Shown: positions 53,390 through 62,982, counted from the stretch's first letter. The stretch: 64,000 nt of DNA from Chitinimonas_A lacunae (GCF_042650885.1 NZ_JBHSBU010000001.1:1302001-1366000), one strand, 5' to 3'. The notes: a model not told the origin generated them from the sequence alone. A program made the numbers and translations.

Positions 53390-55685
53390 CTGCAGCCTCC
53401 GTAGGCCAACCCCAGCCCGCCAAGGTGATATCGAGCCGGACACGCAGCGTGGCGGCCTGGGCCACGCTGGCGAGATCAACGGCGGGCAATCCGGCCTGCA
53501 CCTCGGCTTCCCCCAACAACCCCCGTGCCAATTCCCGCAATTCACTGCGGCCGTATTGGCTGAAGGCGTAACGCAGACCGGGCAAGGCCGTCAGAAAGGT
53601 CGTTTCATCCCAGCTTCGCATCACCCTTCCCAGCGCATCGAGCCAGTCGCGCCGCCATCGCAGCGCCGTGCGGGCCAAGGCCAGGAAACCGCGCAACAGG
53701 GCGGCCAGGGCCAGCGGCTCGGCCTGATGGAGCGCAAGCTGGCGGCATAGCTCGTCACCGCAGCGTGCCTCGGACCAGCCAGCGCCGACCGCCAGGCCGC
53801 CCAGCGCTGCGCCATGCAACAAGGGATCGGCCGCGCTTTCATACAGCGCGACCAGCGCACTATTGAGCCGGACCTGCTCATGCGGCAGCCGACCTTGGCG
53901 CACCATGCCGACCAGTTCGATCAGTGCTTCCAGCGCCAACTCTTGCGCGGCTTCATCGGCTTGACCGAGCAGCGGTAGATGCTGACAGGTCTGCACAAAG
54001 GCCAGCGGCGGCAATCGATCGAAACCGGCCAAGTCCTCACCGCCCAGCAGGCGACGGCCCCGCGCCAGGGCATTCAGGATCACCAAGGCTCGGCATAGCG
54101 CCAGCGGGTCGAGCGTCTGGCGCAGCCAGTGTTCGAGCCGTTGACACAGCTCGCCCGCCAGCGGATGCAAGCCCAGTTGCAGCGCTTCGACCAGATCGAC
54201 GGCCGGTTGCTGCGGGACGCGCTGAGCCAGCCTGTCCAGCAGCTTATGCAGGGCCGCCTCAGCCAGGGTCTGCCCCCAACGGCTCGCTTCGATCAAGGCC
54301 GGCACCAACTCGTCGTTGCCGGCGATACGCCAGACCTCGCGCACCAGATGCAGATGGCGGCCATGGGCGAAATCGGGGCCGCTGCGGCAGGTGGCGAACG
54401 GAATCTCGAGCCAGGCCAGCCGGCGCAGAAAATGCGACTGCTGACGATGCTGGGCACTGCGGTAAAGGTCAAGCGCCCGCTCACGTTCGCCGCGCTCGGA
54501 CAGTTGCCAGCGCCGCAGCTCACGGCGGAAGTCGCCCACCAGCGGCGGAACGGGCAGCCCGGCTGGCAGGCGCCCCCGCTGCGGCGCGGTCAGCAAGGCT
54601 TCGCAACGCTGCAGGAAGACCGGGCCCTCGGCCGATTTGTCGAGCGTGCTGGCGGCGGCTTCGAGCCATTCCTGCCGACCCGCCCGCGCTCCACGCAGGG
54701 TGCCCAGCCGCTCAGCCATCGCCACCAGCTCGATTGCGTCAGCACTCCCGACCGGATGGCGTTCACGATTGAGACTGTCCACCAGCCGCGCCGCCAGCTC
54801 GCCATGGGCAGCCAGACGCGGTTCGGCACTGCGGCGCTGTTCCCAGCGTGCCTGGTAATAAGCCGGCAACGGCACGCCGGCGGCATAGCCGTAGCGGTCG
54901 AGCCGGGACAGGGTGTAGGGGATCAATGCCGCCCCAGCGTTTTCAGTCGCAGGTTCGGTCGAGGACAACGGTGGGTCGAGCAATCCTGCGAGATGGTAGG
55001 CACCGCACAGCACCAGACAGCGCAGCCCTTCTGCCCGTGCCCTGGCCATCTCGCGCGCCATCCAGGCTTCGCGGGCCCGGTTTTCCGACTCGTCGGCCGC
55101 CCCATCACGCCGCAGCAGCCAGCCGTAGGCCGCCAGATCGCGGAAGAAGTCCGTTGCGATGCGGGCGGGTCCATCCTCGAAATGGCGATCCCACCAATGG
55201 TCGAGATCGGCACAGCCGGCCGCGTCACGCAGCCGCTCGGCAATCCGTTCAAACCCTGACCGCCAGCGTCGTTCGTCGTGGTAGTGCGGCTCAGGCTCGA
55301 CCAGGAAGCGGTCGAGCCGATCAAGCGCCGCCCGCTGCCCAAACGGCAGATCGATGCAGCGCACCGTCCCCCCTGTCTTGGCCATTGCTCGCAGCGCACG
55401 CCATTCGGGAGAAAAATCGGCAAAAGGGTAATAGCTGCGGCGACCGTCCTGACTGTCGAGATAGAAATACGCCGCAACCGGTGCCTCGGTGCGGCGATCG
55501 GTCAGCCAGGGCAACAGCGTCGCCATCTCGGCCGGCGCTTCGAGCAGCAGGCACTCGGGCCGCCAGTCGCGGATCAGCCGCTCGACCCAGGCCGCGCAGG
55601 CCGGGCTGTGGTGGCGCACCGGAGCAAAGCGCAATCCCGGATCGGCTTCGAGCCGAGCCAGAAAGTCAGCCAGCTCAGCAGCCAT
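53382..55685 (-). CDS. yehM: DUF5682 family protein (YehM-like)
   Basis: This 767-aa protein (E. coli YehM is of similar size) has an N-terminal domain of about 250 residues with conserved polar motifs: VRHHSPACA (H25, H26), LLLEAPAEM (E49), RCIDLPFG (D112), ENRAREAWMAREM (about 201-213) and LVLCGAYHLAGL (H231). This spacing resembles the TraB/ChaN/EreA-like superfamily of metal-dependent hydrolases, which is my inference. The remaining 500 residues are helical repeats. The ATG at 55685 overlaps the AAA gene end by 11 bp. Confidence 0.85.
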   Translation of the reverse strand: MAAELADFLARLEADPGLRFAPVRHHSPACAAWVERLIRDWRPECLLLEAPAEMATLLPWLTDRRTEAPVAAYFYLDSQDGRRSYYPFADFSPEWRALRAMAKTGGTVRCIDLPFGQRAALDRLDRFLVEPEPHYHDERRWRSGFERIAERLRDAAGCADLDHWWDRHFEDGPARIATDFFRDLAAYGWLLRRDGAADESENRAREAWMAREMARARAEGLRCLVLCGAYHLAGLLDPPLSSTEPATENAGAALIPYTLSRLDRYGYAAGVPLPAYYQARWEQRRSAEPRLAAHGELAARLVDSLNRERHPVGSADAIELVAMAERLGTLRGARAGRQEWLEAAASTLDKSAEGPVFLQRCEALLTAPQRGRLPAGLPVPPLVGDFRRELRRWQLSERGERERALDLYRSAQHRQQSHFLRRLAWLEIPFATCRSGPDFAHGRHLHLVREVWRIAGNDELVPALIEASRWGQTLAEAALHKLLDRLAQRVPQQPAVDLVEALQLGLHPLAGELCQRLEHWLRQTLDPLALCRALVILNALARGRRLLGGEDLAGFDRLPPLAFVQTCQHLPLLGQADEAAQELALEALIELVGMVRQGRLPHEQVRLNSALVALYESAADPLLHGAALGGLAVGAGWSEARCGDELCRQLALHQAEPLALAALLRGFLALARTALRWRRDWLDALGRVMRSWDETTFLTALPGLRYAFSQYGRSELRELARGLLGEAEVQAGLPAVDLASVAQAATLRVRLDITLAGWGWPTEAADG

Positions 55686-56742
55686 CGAGAAAGTCCTGCC
55701 ACTCGGCCAGACCAGCGCGCTGCTGGCGCAACAAGCGCAGATAGGCCGCAAACCGCTCGGCGTCACCCGCCTCGCCCTGCACGACTGCGCCTGCCACAAA
55801 CTGGCCAAGATGACGCGGCATCAGGCGGGACGAGCCGAAATACCAGCAATGGCTGGCCGCATTGCATACCACACCGATCGCTTCCGCCGTGGACAAGGCC
55901 GTGGCGGGGCGCTCGACCGCGACACCGGCGGCTTCGCCACGCTTGAGTTCGTCGAACACCGTCGCCAGCAGCTCGATCACTTCGCCCGGCAGCTCGACTT
56001 CGATGGCCTGCTCATCCAACTGCCGCCGCGCCTCGCGGGCAATCAGCGCGGCCTGTTCACGCCGGCCAAGCGCCTGCATCAGTTCGAAATTGAAACGGCG
56101 CTTGAGCGCAGCAGACATCTCGTTGACACCACGGTCGCGCAGATTGGCCGTGGCAATCACATTGAAACCGGGCCGCGACAGCAGCCAGGCATCCTGTTCA
56201 TCCTTGAGTTCAGGCAGATGGAGAATGCGGTCCGACAGCACCGGAATCAGGCAATCCTGCACTTCCGTGGCGCAGCGGGTGATTTCCTCGAAACGCAGCA
56301 ACTGGCCGCCGGCCATCGCAGCATAGAGCGGCCCCGGCACCAGCGCCTTCTGGTTGGGGCCATCGCGCAGCAGCAGGGCGTAGTTCCAGCCATAGCGGAT
56401 ATGTTCCTCGACCACGCCCGCCCCGCCCTGCACGGTCAGGGTGGAACAGCCCGAGATGGCCGCAGCCAGCAGTTCCGACAACAGCGACTTGGCCGTCCCC
56501 GGCTCCCCCGCCAGCAACAGGCCACGCCCCCCACTCAGGGTCACGATGGCGCGCTCGACCAGCGCATCGTTGCCTTCGATCTTGCGGCTGATCCGGTCGC
56601 CATCGCCCAGCACAAAGCTGCGCACGGCACGCGGACTGAGTCGCCAACCACCCGGGCGCGGCCCCTGGTCGGCGGTGAGCAAGGCCGCCAGTTCCTCGGC
56701 GTAGCGTTGCTCGGCAGGTAATCGTTGCACTGCGCTCGTCAT
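55675..56742 (-). CDS. yehL: MoxR-type AAA+ ATPase (YehL-like)
   Basis: This 355-aa ATPase has Walker A GEPGTAKS (79-86), a Walker B-like LLRFEE (148-153, Glu in the usual Asp place), sensor 1 in FNVIATANLRDRG (N200) and arginine-finger candidates R215/R216 in LKRRFNFE. MoxR ATPases form rings that remodel or activate partner complexes with a VWA protein. It is the first gene of the five-gene operon. SD is GGAGAGAAGG. The promoter must lie in 56743-56900. Confidence 0.9.
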   Translation of the reverse strand: MTSAVQRLPAEQRYAEELAALLTADQGPRPGGWRLSPRAVRSFVLGDGDRISRKIEGNDALVERAIVTLSGGRGLLLAGEPGTAKSLLSELLAAAISGCSTLTVQGGAGVVEEHIRYGWNYALLLRDGPNQKALVPGPLYAAMAGGQLLRFEEITRCATEVQDCLIPVLSDRILHLPELKDEQDAWLLSRPGFNVIATANLRDRGVNEMSAALKRRFNFELMQALGRREQAALIAREARRQLDEQAIEVELPGEVIELLATVFDELKRGEAAGVAVERPATALSTAEAIGVVCNAASHCWYFGSSRLMPRHLGQFVAGAVVQGEAGDAERFAAYLRLLRQQRAGLAEWQDFLDGC

Positions 56743-56898
56743 GCCTTCTCTCCAATAGGCGCGGCCCGCTGTGGGTGGGGGGTGGTCAGGCGCAAAGAAT
56801 CGGGGTTGCTCAACACAATGATTTCCTGAAAATTTATCTTTTCGTCCAATATACCCACCCGTCTTGCATAATGTTTTCCTGAAATTTTATAAATGGCA

Positions 56899-57067
56899 TC
56901 ATTGTCCGATGCGGGCCAAGCGGAGACGGAATGAGTCGCCCGCTCCCGCCACGACTGTGTCAACCGGACAGCGACGGCTGCGTTTTACAAGCGCCGGTCC
57001 CGCCTCGATCGATGAGCGGACGCGGCAGAAAACCAAGCGGCCGCGCTATCCGGCCGCCTTTGTTTTC
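56899..57067 (+). ncRNA. Candidate small RNA or attenuated leader upstream of the DUF2167 gene
   Basis: TTGCAT (56864-56869) and TTATAA/TATAAA (56887-56893) form a promoter with a 17-18-base spacer. About 170 bases downstream a terminator GCGGCCG-CGCTATC-CGGCCGC (57037-57057) is followed by CTTTGTTTTC. No ORF with a ribosome site lies between. The terminator ends 81 bp before the DUF2167 ATG, so it could be an independent small RNA or a transcription attenuator for that gene. Confidence 0.4.
57037..57067 (+). terminator. Intrinsic terminator upstream of the DUF2167 gene
   Basis: A 7-bp GC-only stem (GCGGCCG/CGGCCGC) with a 7-base loop and trailing CTTTGTTTT lies on the plus strand between a promoter and a gene start. 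Confidence 0.6.
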
Positions 57068-57148
57068 TGGTGATTGTCTTGCAGGGCAATGCCTTGATGA
57101 CCTTTGACCACAGACGATTTTTCTATTCCCTAAGGTATTGCGCACTTT

Positions 57149-58009
57149 ATGAAACTTTCCCGTCTATTCCCGCTGTTTGCCGCCTTGTCCCTGCTGTGCC
57201 AGCCTGCCCAGGCCCAGCAGACCGAGCCGGTTGCCGACCCGCATATCACCGCCGGCCCCAGCGAGATCAAGCTACGCGACCAGGCGACGCTCAAGTTGCC
57301 GGCCGACTATCTATTTATCGATCAGCAGCGCGGCAGCGAGCTGATGCGGAAGATGGGCAACCCGACCGACAGCCGCTTCCTTGGCCTGGTCGTGCCCAAG
57401 GATGAAAAGGCCCAATGGATGGTGGTCGCCGAATATGAAGCCTCGGGTTACATCAAGGACGACGACGCCAAGGACTGGAACGCCGACGAACTGCTCACCA
57501 GCCTCAAAGAAGGCACCGAAGCCGCCAACCAGGCGCGGCGCGAAGCCAATATCGCCGAACTCGAAGTCACCGGCTGGGCCGAGAAACCCCACTATCAGGC
57601 CGACAGCCACCAACTGGTCTGGGCCGCCCTCTCGCGCGACAAGGGGGCGCCGGCAAGCGACGGCCAAGGCATCAACTACAACACCTATGCATTGGGCCGC
57701 GAAGGCTATATCAGTCTCAATTTGGTGACCGATGCCGCCACCATCGAAGCCGACAAGCCGGCCGCCCGCACGCTGCTCGCCGCCCTGAGCTTCAACGACG
57801 GCAAGCGCTATCAGGACTTCGACGCCTCTACCGACCGCGTGGCCGAATACGGCCTGAGCGCCCTGGTCGCTGGCGTCGCCGCCAAGAAGCTCGGTCTGTT
57901 TGCCGTGATCGCGGCCTTCTTCGCCAAGTTCTTCAAGTTCATTGCCATCGGCGGCATTGCGCTGCTGGCCGGCTTGAAGCGGCTGTTCGGCAAGAAGTCG
58001 GCTTCCTGA
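57149..58009 (+). CDS. DUF2167 membrane-anchored exported protein
   Basis: This 286-aa protein has a signal peptide (KLSRLFPLFAALSLLCQPAQA), a DUF2167 domain (about 30-245, with ADYLFIDQQRGSELMRKMGN, a WMVVAEYEASGYIKDDDAKDW block and KPHYQADSHQLVWA) and a C-terminal membrane helix with a basic tail (FFKFIAIGGIALLAGLKRLFGKK). Function is unknown; members are predicted inner-membrane proteins. It is on the opposite strand to the yeh-type genes on both sides, splitting the DUF4132 gene from the AAA operon. It ends convergent to the DUF4132 gene, with a hairpin TGGTCCG...CGGACCA (58021-58047) between them. Confidence 0.88.
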   Translation: MKLSRLFPLFAALSLLCQPAQAQQTEPVADPHITAGPSEIKLRDQATLKLPADYLFIDQQRGSELMRKMGNPTDSRFLGLVVPKDEKAQWMVVAEYEASGYIKDDDAKDWNADELLTSLKEGTEAANQARREANIAELEVTGWAEKPHYQADSHQLVWAALSRDKGAPASDGQGINYNTYALGREGYISLNLVTDAATIEADKPAARTLLAALSFNDGKRYQDFDASTDRVAEYGLSALVAGVAAKKLGLFAVIAAFFAKFFKFIAIGGIALLAGLKRLFGKKSAS

Positions 58010-58165
58010 GCCACCTTGCCTGGTCCGGTCTTCACGGGATCGGACCAGCACCGAAAGCGCAGAGCAGTCAGCCTCTCTCCTGTCTCTCCATTCAGCGGCA
58101 ACCACACTAAGTGATGACCTGCTCCCTGGACTGGTGTGGCTTGCCAGTCAGGTCGGGACGCCCCG

Positions 58166-61100
58166 TTACAGCGACTGCCAGTTGCTCCGATAACCTTCGC
58201 CGCGCTCGGACAGCGCTTGCGACTGGGCCAGCAAGGTGGCCTGCAAGGACGGCGGCAGCTCACTCAGGCGCACATGGCGCGATTCATCGGCCTGCCGGTG
58301 GTGCCGTCTGATCCGGAAGGCGTCGATGGCCACTTCCTCGTCGGCCTCGAACCAGACGCTGATGCCGGTATGGTCGAGATGGACCGTATAGCAATCGTCC
58401 ACGATCCAGTAGTGGTAATTGATGCGCGCCCCGTCCTCACCCGGTCCCTTGATATAGCCCCACTTGCCGAGCAAGCTGCCCATCGCGCCGCGATTGAGCA
58501 CATGACCGCGATGGCGGATCAGCTCGTCCTGCTGCAATTCCTCGGCTGTCGGCAGCTCCGCCACGCCCTCCCACTGAACGATGGTCTGCGGCACGGCGTA
58601 ATCGTCGAAATGCGCCAGCCAGCGCTCGCGTTCGGCGGCATCCACTTCGACCGGATGGGTCAGCCGCACCGACACCACCCCGTCCAGGTTCACATCCTCA
58701 TCGTCCAGATTGATCAAGGTGGCACTCTCGGTCGGGCGGAAACGGTGGAGCGGCTGGCCCTGGGCATCCAGGGCGCTCCAGCTCAAGCCGCGCGCCAGCG
58801 CCGCAAGCAGCGGATGCTGCATGAACAGCCGCTGCCAGCGCTCGACCGGCCAGATCTTGCCGCTCTGCAATGCCCGTTCGAGCTTTTTCGATTGTTGTTT
58901 GAGCAGCGGTTTCAGATTCTTGCTGAGCGCCTTGAGCCGTTGTTCGGCCACTCCGCGCTTATCGAGGTCTTCACCGGCTTTGGCTTTGGGCAGGGAAGCC
59001 GTGAGCTTGCCCTTGTCGTTTTCGATCTTGAGGCTGAAATCGGGAAACAGGCGGGCGCGGTAGCTGTAGGGGCCGACGTCGAGCACCAGGCCGTCGGCAC
59101 CGAGGCCGAAATCGGGCACCAGTTCGTCCAGGAAATCGGCGATGGCCAGGCCTCGCTCGGCGGCGACGGCTTCGAGGGCTTTCCAGGCGTTTTCTTCGAT
59201 CGAGCTGGAGAATTTGCGGCTCTCCCACAGCACATGAACCTGGGCCGGACCATAGACGCCGGGCACCTTGGCCATCCAGCCCAGCGCAGCGCTGGCTTTC
59301 TGCTTGCGGGTCTTGCACCACGCCTTGACTGCCTTGACCAGCAGATTGACCACCCGCTCGTCGCCATAGCGCGGCACCAGGGTCATCAGGAAAGTCACCG
59401 CCTCGGCCCCGTTCTGCTCGACCCACAGGGTGGTCGCCATTTCCGCCAGATCGACGCGCCGGGCAGGCGGCAGCCGCTCGATCAGCTTGCGCGCCTCGCG
59501 CGACAGCAGATCGCCCCGGCTGTCGGCGATCTGCGCCAGCGTCCACTGTCCGACCGCCTCGCCCAGAGGCTCGAACAGCCGGGCGAAATCCTCGTTCCAG
59601 ATTTTCTTGATCGTGGCCGGGATCTTGGCGCGGGCAGCCTCGGCCTGTAGCGCTTCGAGCGACTGCTCCGCTTCATAGGCGCTGGTGTCTTCGCCCGCAG
59701 CTTCCAGACGGTCGAGCAATAGACCGAACACAAAGGCATCGAGCCCCTTGCGCCCCACCCGTTGCCGCAACCAAGGCAGCACCGCCGAGTCGGGATGGCG
59801 GGCCAGCCCCTGCGTCACCACGGTAAAGCCCGACTTGTCATCGACGGCCAGCAGACCGCTCTGTTCGATGGCGGCAAGACTGCGCTGCCGCAGCCAGTTG
59901 GCCGCCAGATCGCGCAAGCCCTTGGCCTTGGCGCTGGCAAACAGCTCGGCCAGCCGTGAGCCCAGCACCACCAGCGTCGGGTCGTCGAGCATCGGCAGCA
60001 ATTTGATGCGGCCTTTCTCTTCCAGCAGATCCCAACCGGCCGGCGCCTTGCTCAGTGCCTCGCGCACCGGTTGGGGGTCGAGTTCGCCTGGCCGGCCGAA
60101 CCAGCTCGACTGCCCCAGCTCATGCGCCACCAGCGTGGGCACCAGTCGCAACAGTTCGGGATGCCCCGAGCGCACCAGATTGCTCACCGGGTGAGTGGCG
60201 CCATAGGGGAAATAAACATCGTCGCTGCGCATCCAGTTGAGGAAATCGGTCTCATAGCCGACCCACGCCTCGGCACACAAGCGCACCAGCGCCTCGCCGG
60301 GCTTTCGACCAAGACCGCAGAGCAGTTTCCAGAACAGGTCTTTACGTAAGGTCGGATCACGCACATCACGCCAAAGCTGGGCCAGCCGCTCCGGATCGTC
60401 GCGCCCGAGCAGGTCTTCCTCGACGGAATACTCGGCAAACAGATCGGGGTGACGCGCGCTGTAATGCTTGAGCCAATGCTGCAATTGTGGATCAGCCGGC
60501 TTGGCTGGCCAGTCGGGGTCGTCCGGGTCGGCATCCTGGCCCAGCGCCCGCGACGGCCAGGCCAGCACGACCCACTTGACCAGCCATTCGGCCACTGACG
60601 GCCCGCCGAACAGCCGCTCCAGCACTTCCGGCGTCAGCAGGCGCACACAGACCTCGTCATCGATTATCGCATCGGTCTTGCTGCTGGCGTGTCCGAGCAG
60701 CAGCTCGACCAATTCGAGCGGTGGCAGCACCTCGGCCAGGATAGTGATCAGGCTGTCGAGCTTGCGGTGCAGGTCGCCTTGGGGCAGCAGTTTTATCAGG
60801 GTCTGGCGATACCAGTGCACCGCCTCGGGTGTCGTCACCAGCAATTGATCGGGCAGGTCCAACTCATGCCGTTGCAGCCATTGCAGATAACTCAGCCAGG
60901 CCGCCGGATGGCGGATGATCTCCTCGGGCGAGCCGCCCGACGATGAGCCAAGTACTCTCTTGGCAACGGGCAGACCGGCCAACCAGTCGAGCCAGTGCGG
61001 CTCGGTCAGGCAGCGGTGCATGAAGTCGAAGTTGTGCCAGAGTGAACGGGCCGGCTCCCATTCCCCCAACTGAGCGCCCAGGGCGGCCAGGTCGGAAAAC

Positions 61101-61873
61101 AAGGCGGGCTGCAAGGGCCGGTAGAGCGCTTTGCGCAGCGTTGACCGGGCGTCGTAATTGATCGGCGCGCCCACCTGAGTCACGTTATTGAGCAGGTTGA
61201 ACGCCAACTGACGCCACCAATCGAGCGAATTCGCTTCCACCCCCGAGCGGTACAGCACCAGCAAGGCAATCAGCGTGGCGGCATCGGCCTTTTCGACGTA
61301 CAGGACATCCGGTGCAGCGATGAGTTGCCCGGCCACCTGTGCAGGATCGGTACCGTGTTCCTTGAGCCATGCCGCAACGCCGGCCCAGGCCGGATCGCCC
61401 TCGGCCATTCGACGCAGCAGGTGCTGGGCAGCGCTCAGATGGGCTTGTTGTACCGTTTCATAGGTGATGCCGCGCGGCAGGGGATGCTTGCTGTCAGCGC
61501 AGGCAAACAGGATCAGCAGATGCGCGGCCAGCAAGGGCTGGAACAGGGTCAGCCAACGCTCCAGCCGGGCCGGCCATTGCTCGGGCGGGCAGTCGCCGTA
61601 CAGCAGCGCACAACACTGCTCCTTGCCCTGCTCCACTTCGCTATGCCCGAACCAACCGGCGCCGGGTCTGAATCCCAGATCGACCGCTTGCGCCAGCCAT
61701 TGACGATGACTGGCCGGCAGCTCGGTGCCATCGCGCCAGTAGGCGGCGAACGGGGCGAAATCGAGCCCACCTCCCGGCTGCTTGGCATAGGCTGTCTGAA
61801 GCGCAGCCAGAAAGGCCTCCTCATCGGTACAGGCATCACATACAGCAGCAAAAGCGGGATTCAACGCAAACAT
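58166..61873 (-). CDS. yehI: DUF4132 protein (YehI-like)
   Basis: This 1235-aa protein (E. coli YehI/MolR is about 1210 aa) has a long helical N-terminal part and a C-terminal DUF4132 domain with LERALQSGKIWPVERWQRLF, MQHPLLAALARGLSW, VRLTHPVEVDAAERERW and GYRSNWQSL. DUF4132 proteins often sit with MoxR/VWA/SWIM genes, as E. coli yehI does with yehL-M-P-Q. The old molybdate-regulator name molR is not supported by any motif here. The ATG at 61873 follows GAGGG. Function is unknown. Confidence 0.88.
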   Translation of the reverse strand: MFALNPAFAAVCDACTDEEAFLAALQTAYAKQPGGGLDFAPFAAYWRDGTELPASHRQWLAQAVDLGFRPGAGWFGHSEVEQGKEQCCALLYGDCPPEQWPARLERWLTLFQPLLAAHLLILFACADSKHPLPRGITYETVQQAHLSAAQHLLRRMAEGDPAWAGVAAWLKEHGTDPAQVAGQLIAAPDVLYVEKADAATLIALLVLYRSGVEANSLDWWRQLAFNLLNNVTQVGAPINYDARSTLRKALYRPLQPALFSDLAALGAQLGEWEPARSLWHNFDFMHRCLTEPHWLDWLAGLPVAKRVLGSSSGGSPEEIIRHPAAWLSYLQWLQRHELDLPDQLLVTTPEAVHWYRQTLIKLLPQGDLHRKLDSLITILAEVLPPLELVELLLGHASSKTDAIIDDEVCVRLLTPEVLERLFGGPSVAEWLVKWVVLAWPSRALGQDADPDDPDWPAKPADPQLQHWLKHYSARHPDLFAEYSVEEDLLGRDDPERLAQLWRDVRDPTLRKDLFWKLLCGLGRKPGEALVRLCAEAWVGYETDFLNWMRSDDVYFPYGATHPVSNLVRSGHPELLRLVPTLVAHELGQSSWFGRPGELDPQPVREALSKAPAGWDLLEEKGRIKLLPMLDDPTLVVLGSRLAELFASAKAKGLRDLAANWLRQRSLAAIEQSGLLAVDDKSGFTVVTQGLARHPDSAVLPWLRQRVGRKGLDAFVFGLLLDRLEAAGEDTSAYEAEQSLEALQAEAARAKIPATIKKIWNEDFARLFEPLGEAVGQWTLAQIADSRGDLLSREARKLIERLPPARRVDLAEMATTLWVEQNGAEAVTFLMTLVPRYGDERVVNLLVKAVKAWCKTRKQKASAALGWMAKVPGVYGPAQVHVLWESRKFSSSIEENAWKALEAVAAERGLAIADFLDELVPDFGLGADGLVLDVGPYSYRARLFPDFSLKIENDKGKLTASLPKAKAGEDLDKRGVAEQRLKALSKNLKPLLKQQSKKLERALQSGKIWPVERWQRLFMQHPLLAALARGLSWSALDAQGQPLHRFRPTESATLINLDDEDVNLDGVVSVRLTHPVEVDAAERERWLAHFDDYAVPQTIVQWEGVAELPTAEELQQDELIRHRGHVLNRGAMGSLLGKWGYIKGPGEDGARINYHYWIVDDCYTVHLDHTGISVWFEADEEVAIDAFRIRRHHRQADESRHVRLSELPPSLQATLLAQSQALSERGEGYRSNWQSL

Positions 61874-62340
61874 AGACCCTCGTCACCTTGCAAAATCAGC
61901 AGCAAAAAAAAGTAAAGCCCGTGCCGGCTACCCACCCGTCACGGCAGAAATGGCAAACACCGGCAGCGAGTGTTGATGTCAGCCTCAACAGTGTCAACCG
62001 GTACAGACGTGCCGGGTCAATTCCGCCTGACTGACCTCTCCTTCAGCCACCAGCCCGCGTCCATCGACCCGCCACCCCCGCCCCACAACCAACCGCTTCA
62101 ATGCTTTGATACAGAACGGGTTTTTATAGCGCAAAGCCTCTCCCACCCCTTCACACGATTCGGCTATGGTGCAAAGAGATACCCGATGGTCAGAAAACGG
62201 AAAGTAAGGCGACCAAGTCAGCAATCGGGCGCATGGCAGGTGGTTGCCGAGCCGAAAACATCTGCGGGGTCAGGGCAGATCCGGACACCCAATGAGCACG
62301 AGAGCGCCAGGTACGGGTTTCTTGTTGAGGAGAATCCGCC
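61874..62340. other. Divergent intergenic region between the yehI-type and SEL1 genes
   Basis: These 467 bases lie upstream of both flanking genes. They contain an inverted pair ATCTGC...GCAGAT near 62258-62281 and no ORF with a ribosome site. Promoters for both directions should be here, but I cannot place them with confidence. Confidence 0.4.
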
Positions 62341-62982
62341 ATGTCACGTCTTCTATGCGCCATCCTGCTGACGGTCTCGGTACTGGCCGCCGACGATGCC
62401 GCTTTTTCCGCCTACCGCGATGGTGACCATCAGGCCGCCCTGCGCCTCTATCGTGAACGCGCAGCCAATGGCGATCCGCTGGCGCTGTACAACTACGCCA
62501 TGGTGCTGAAACGGGGCGAAGGGAGTGGCGACACCACCGATTGGCGGCCTTTGCTGCGCCGCGCGGCCGAGGCGGGGCTGGCCCAGGCGGCCTATGCGCT
62601 CGGGGTGGCCTATGAGAACGGCGACGGTGTCGGCCGCTCGCAGCCCGAGGCAACCCGCTGGTTTCGCCAGGCGGCGCTCAGCGGTCATGTCGAAGCGGAA
62701 TTGAGCCTGGCCACCCAATATTTCCTCGGTCGTGGCGTGACCCGCGATTATCGTGAAGCGGCGCGCTGGTATCGGGCGGCTGCCGAACATGGCCATGCCG
62801 GTGCCCAATATCTGCTGGCGTCGATGCTGGAACATGGTGACGGCGTGGCGCGCGATCTGATGGAAGCCATGCACTGGTACAGCCTCGCGGCCCGCCAAGG
62901 CGATCAGGCCGCGGCCCTCCAGGCCAAGCGACTGGCCCAATCGATGACCGTCTCGCCGCCCAACCCTGCGCCGTGTCAGTAG
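62341..62982 (+). CDS. SEL1-like repeat (TPR) exported protein
   Basis: This 213-aa protein has a short signal peptide (SRLLCAILLTVSVLA) and about four SEL1 repeats, for example AEAGLAQAAYALGVAYENGDGV, ALSGHVEAELSLATQYFLGRGV and AAEHGHAGAQYLLASMLEHGDGV. SEL1 proteins act as scaffolds, often in the periplasm. The ATG at 62341 follows GAGGAG. No partner gene is obvious; it is a single gene between divergent and convergent neighbours. Confidence 0.85.
   Translation: MSRLLCAILLTVSVLAADDAAFSAYRDGDHQAALRLYRERAANGDPLALYNYAMVLKRGEGSGDTTDWRPLLRRAAEAGLAQAAYALGVAYENGDGVGRSQPEATRWFRQAALSGHVEAELSLATQYFLGRGVTRDYREAARWYRAAAEHGHAGAQYLLASMLEHGDGVARDLMEAMHWYSLAARQGDQAAALQAKRLAQSMTVSPPNPAPCQ

Larger units (their letters stand above)
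56743..57148. other. Divergent region between the yehL-type gene and the DUF2167 gene
   Basis: These 406 bases contain an AT-rich core (56815-56895) with promoter-like elements on both strands. A plus-strand segment ends in a terminator (57037-57067), listed as a candidate ncRNA or leader. No ORF is supported. Confidence 0.5.
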
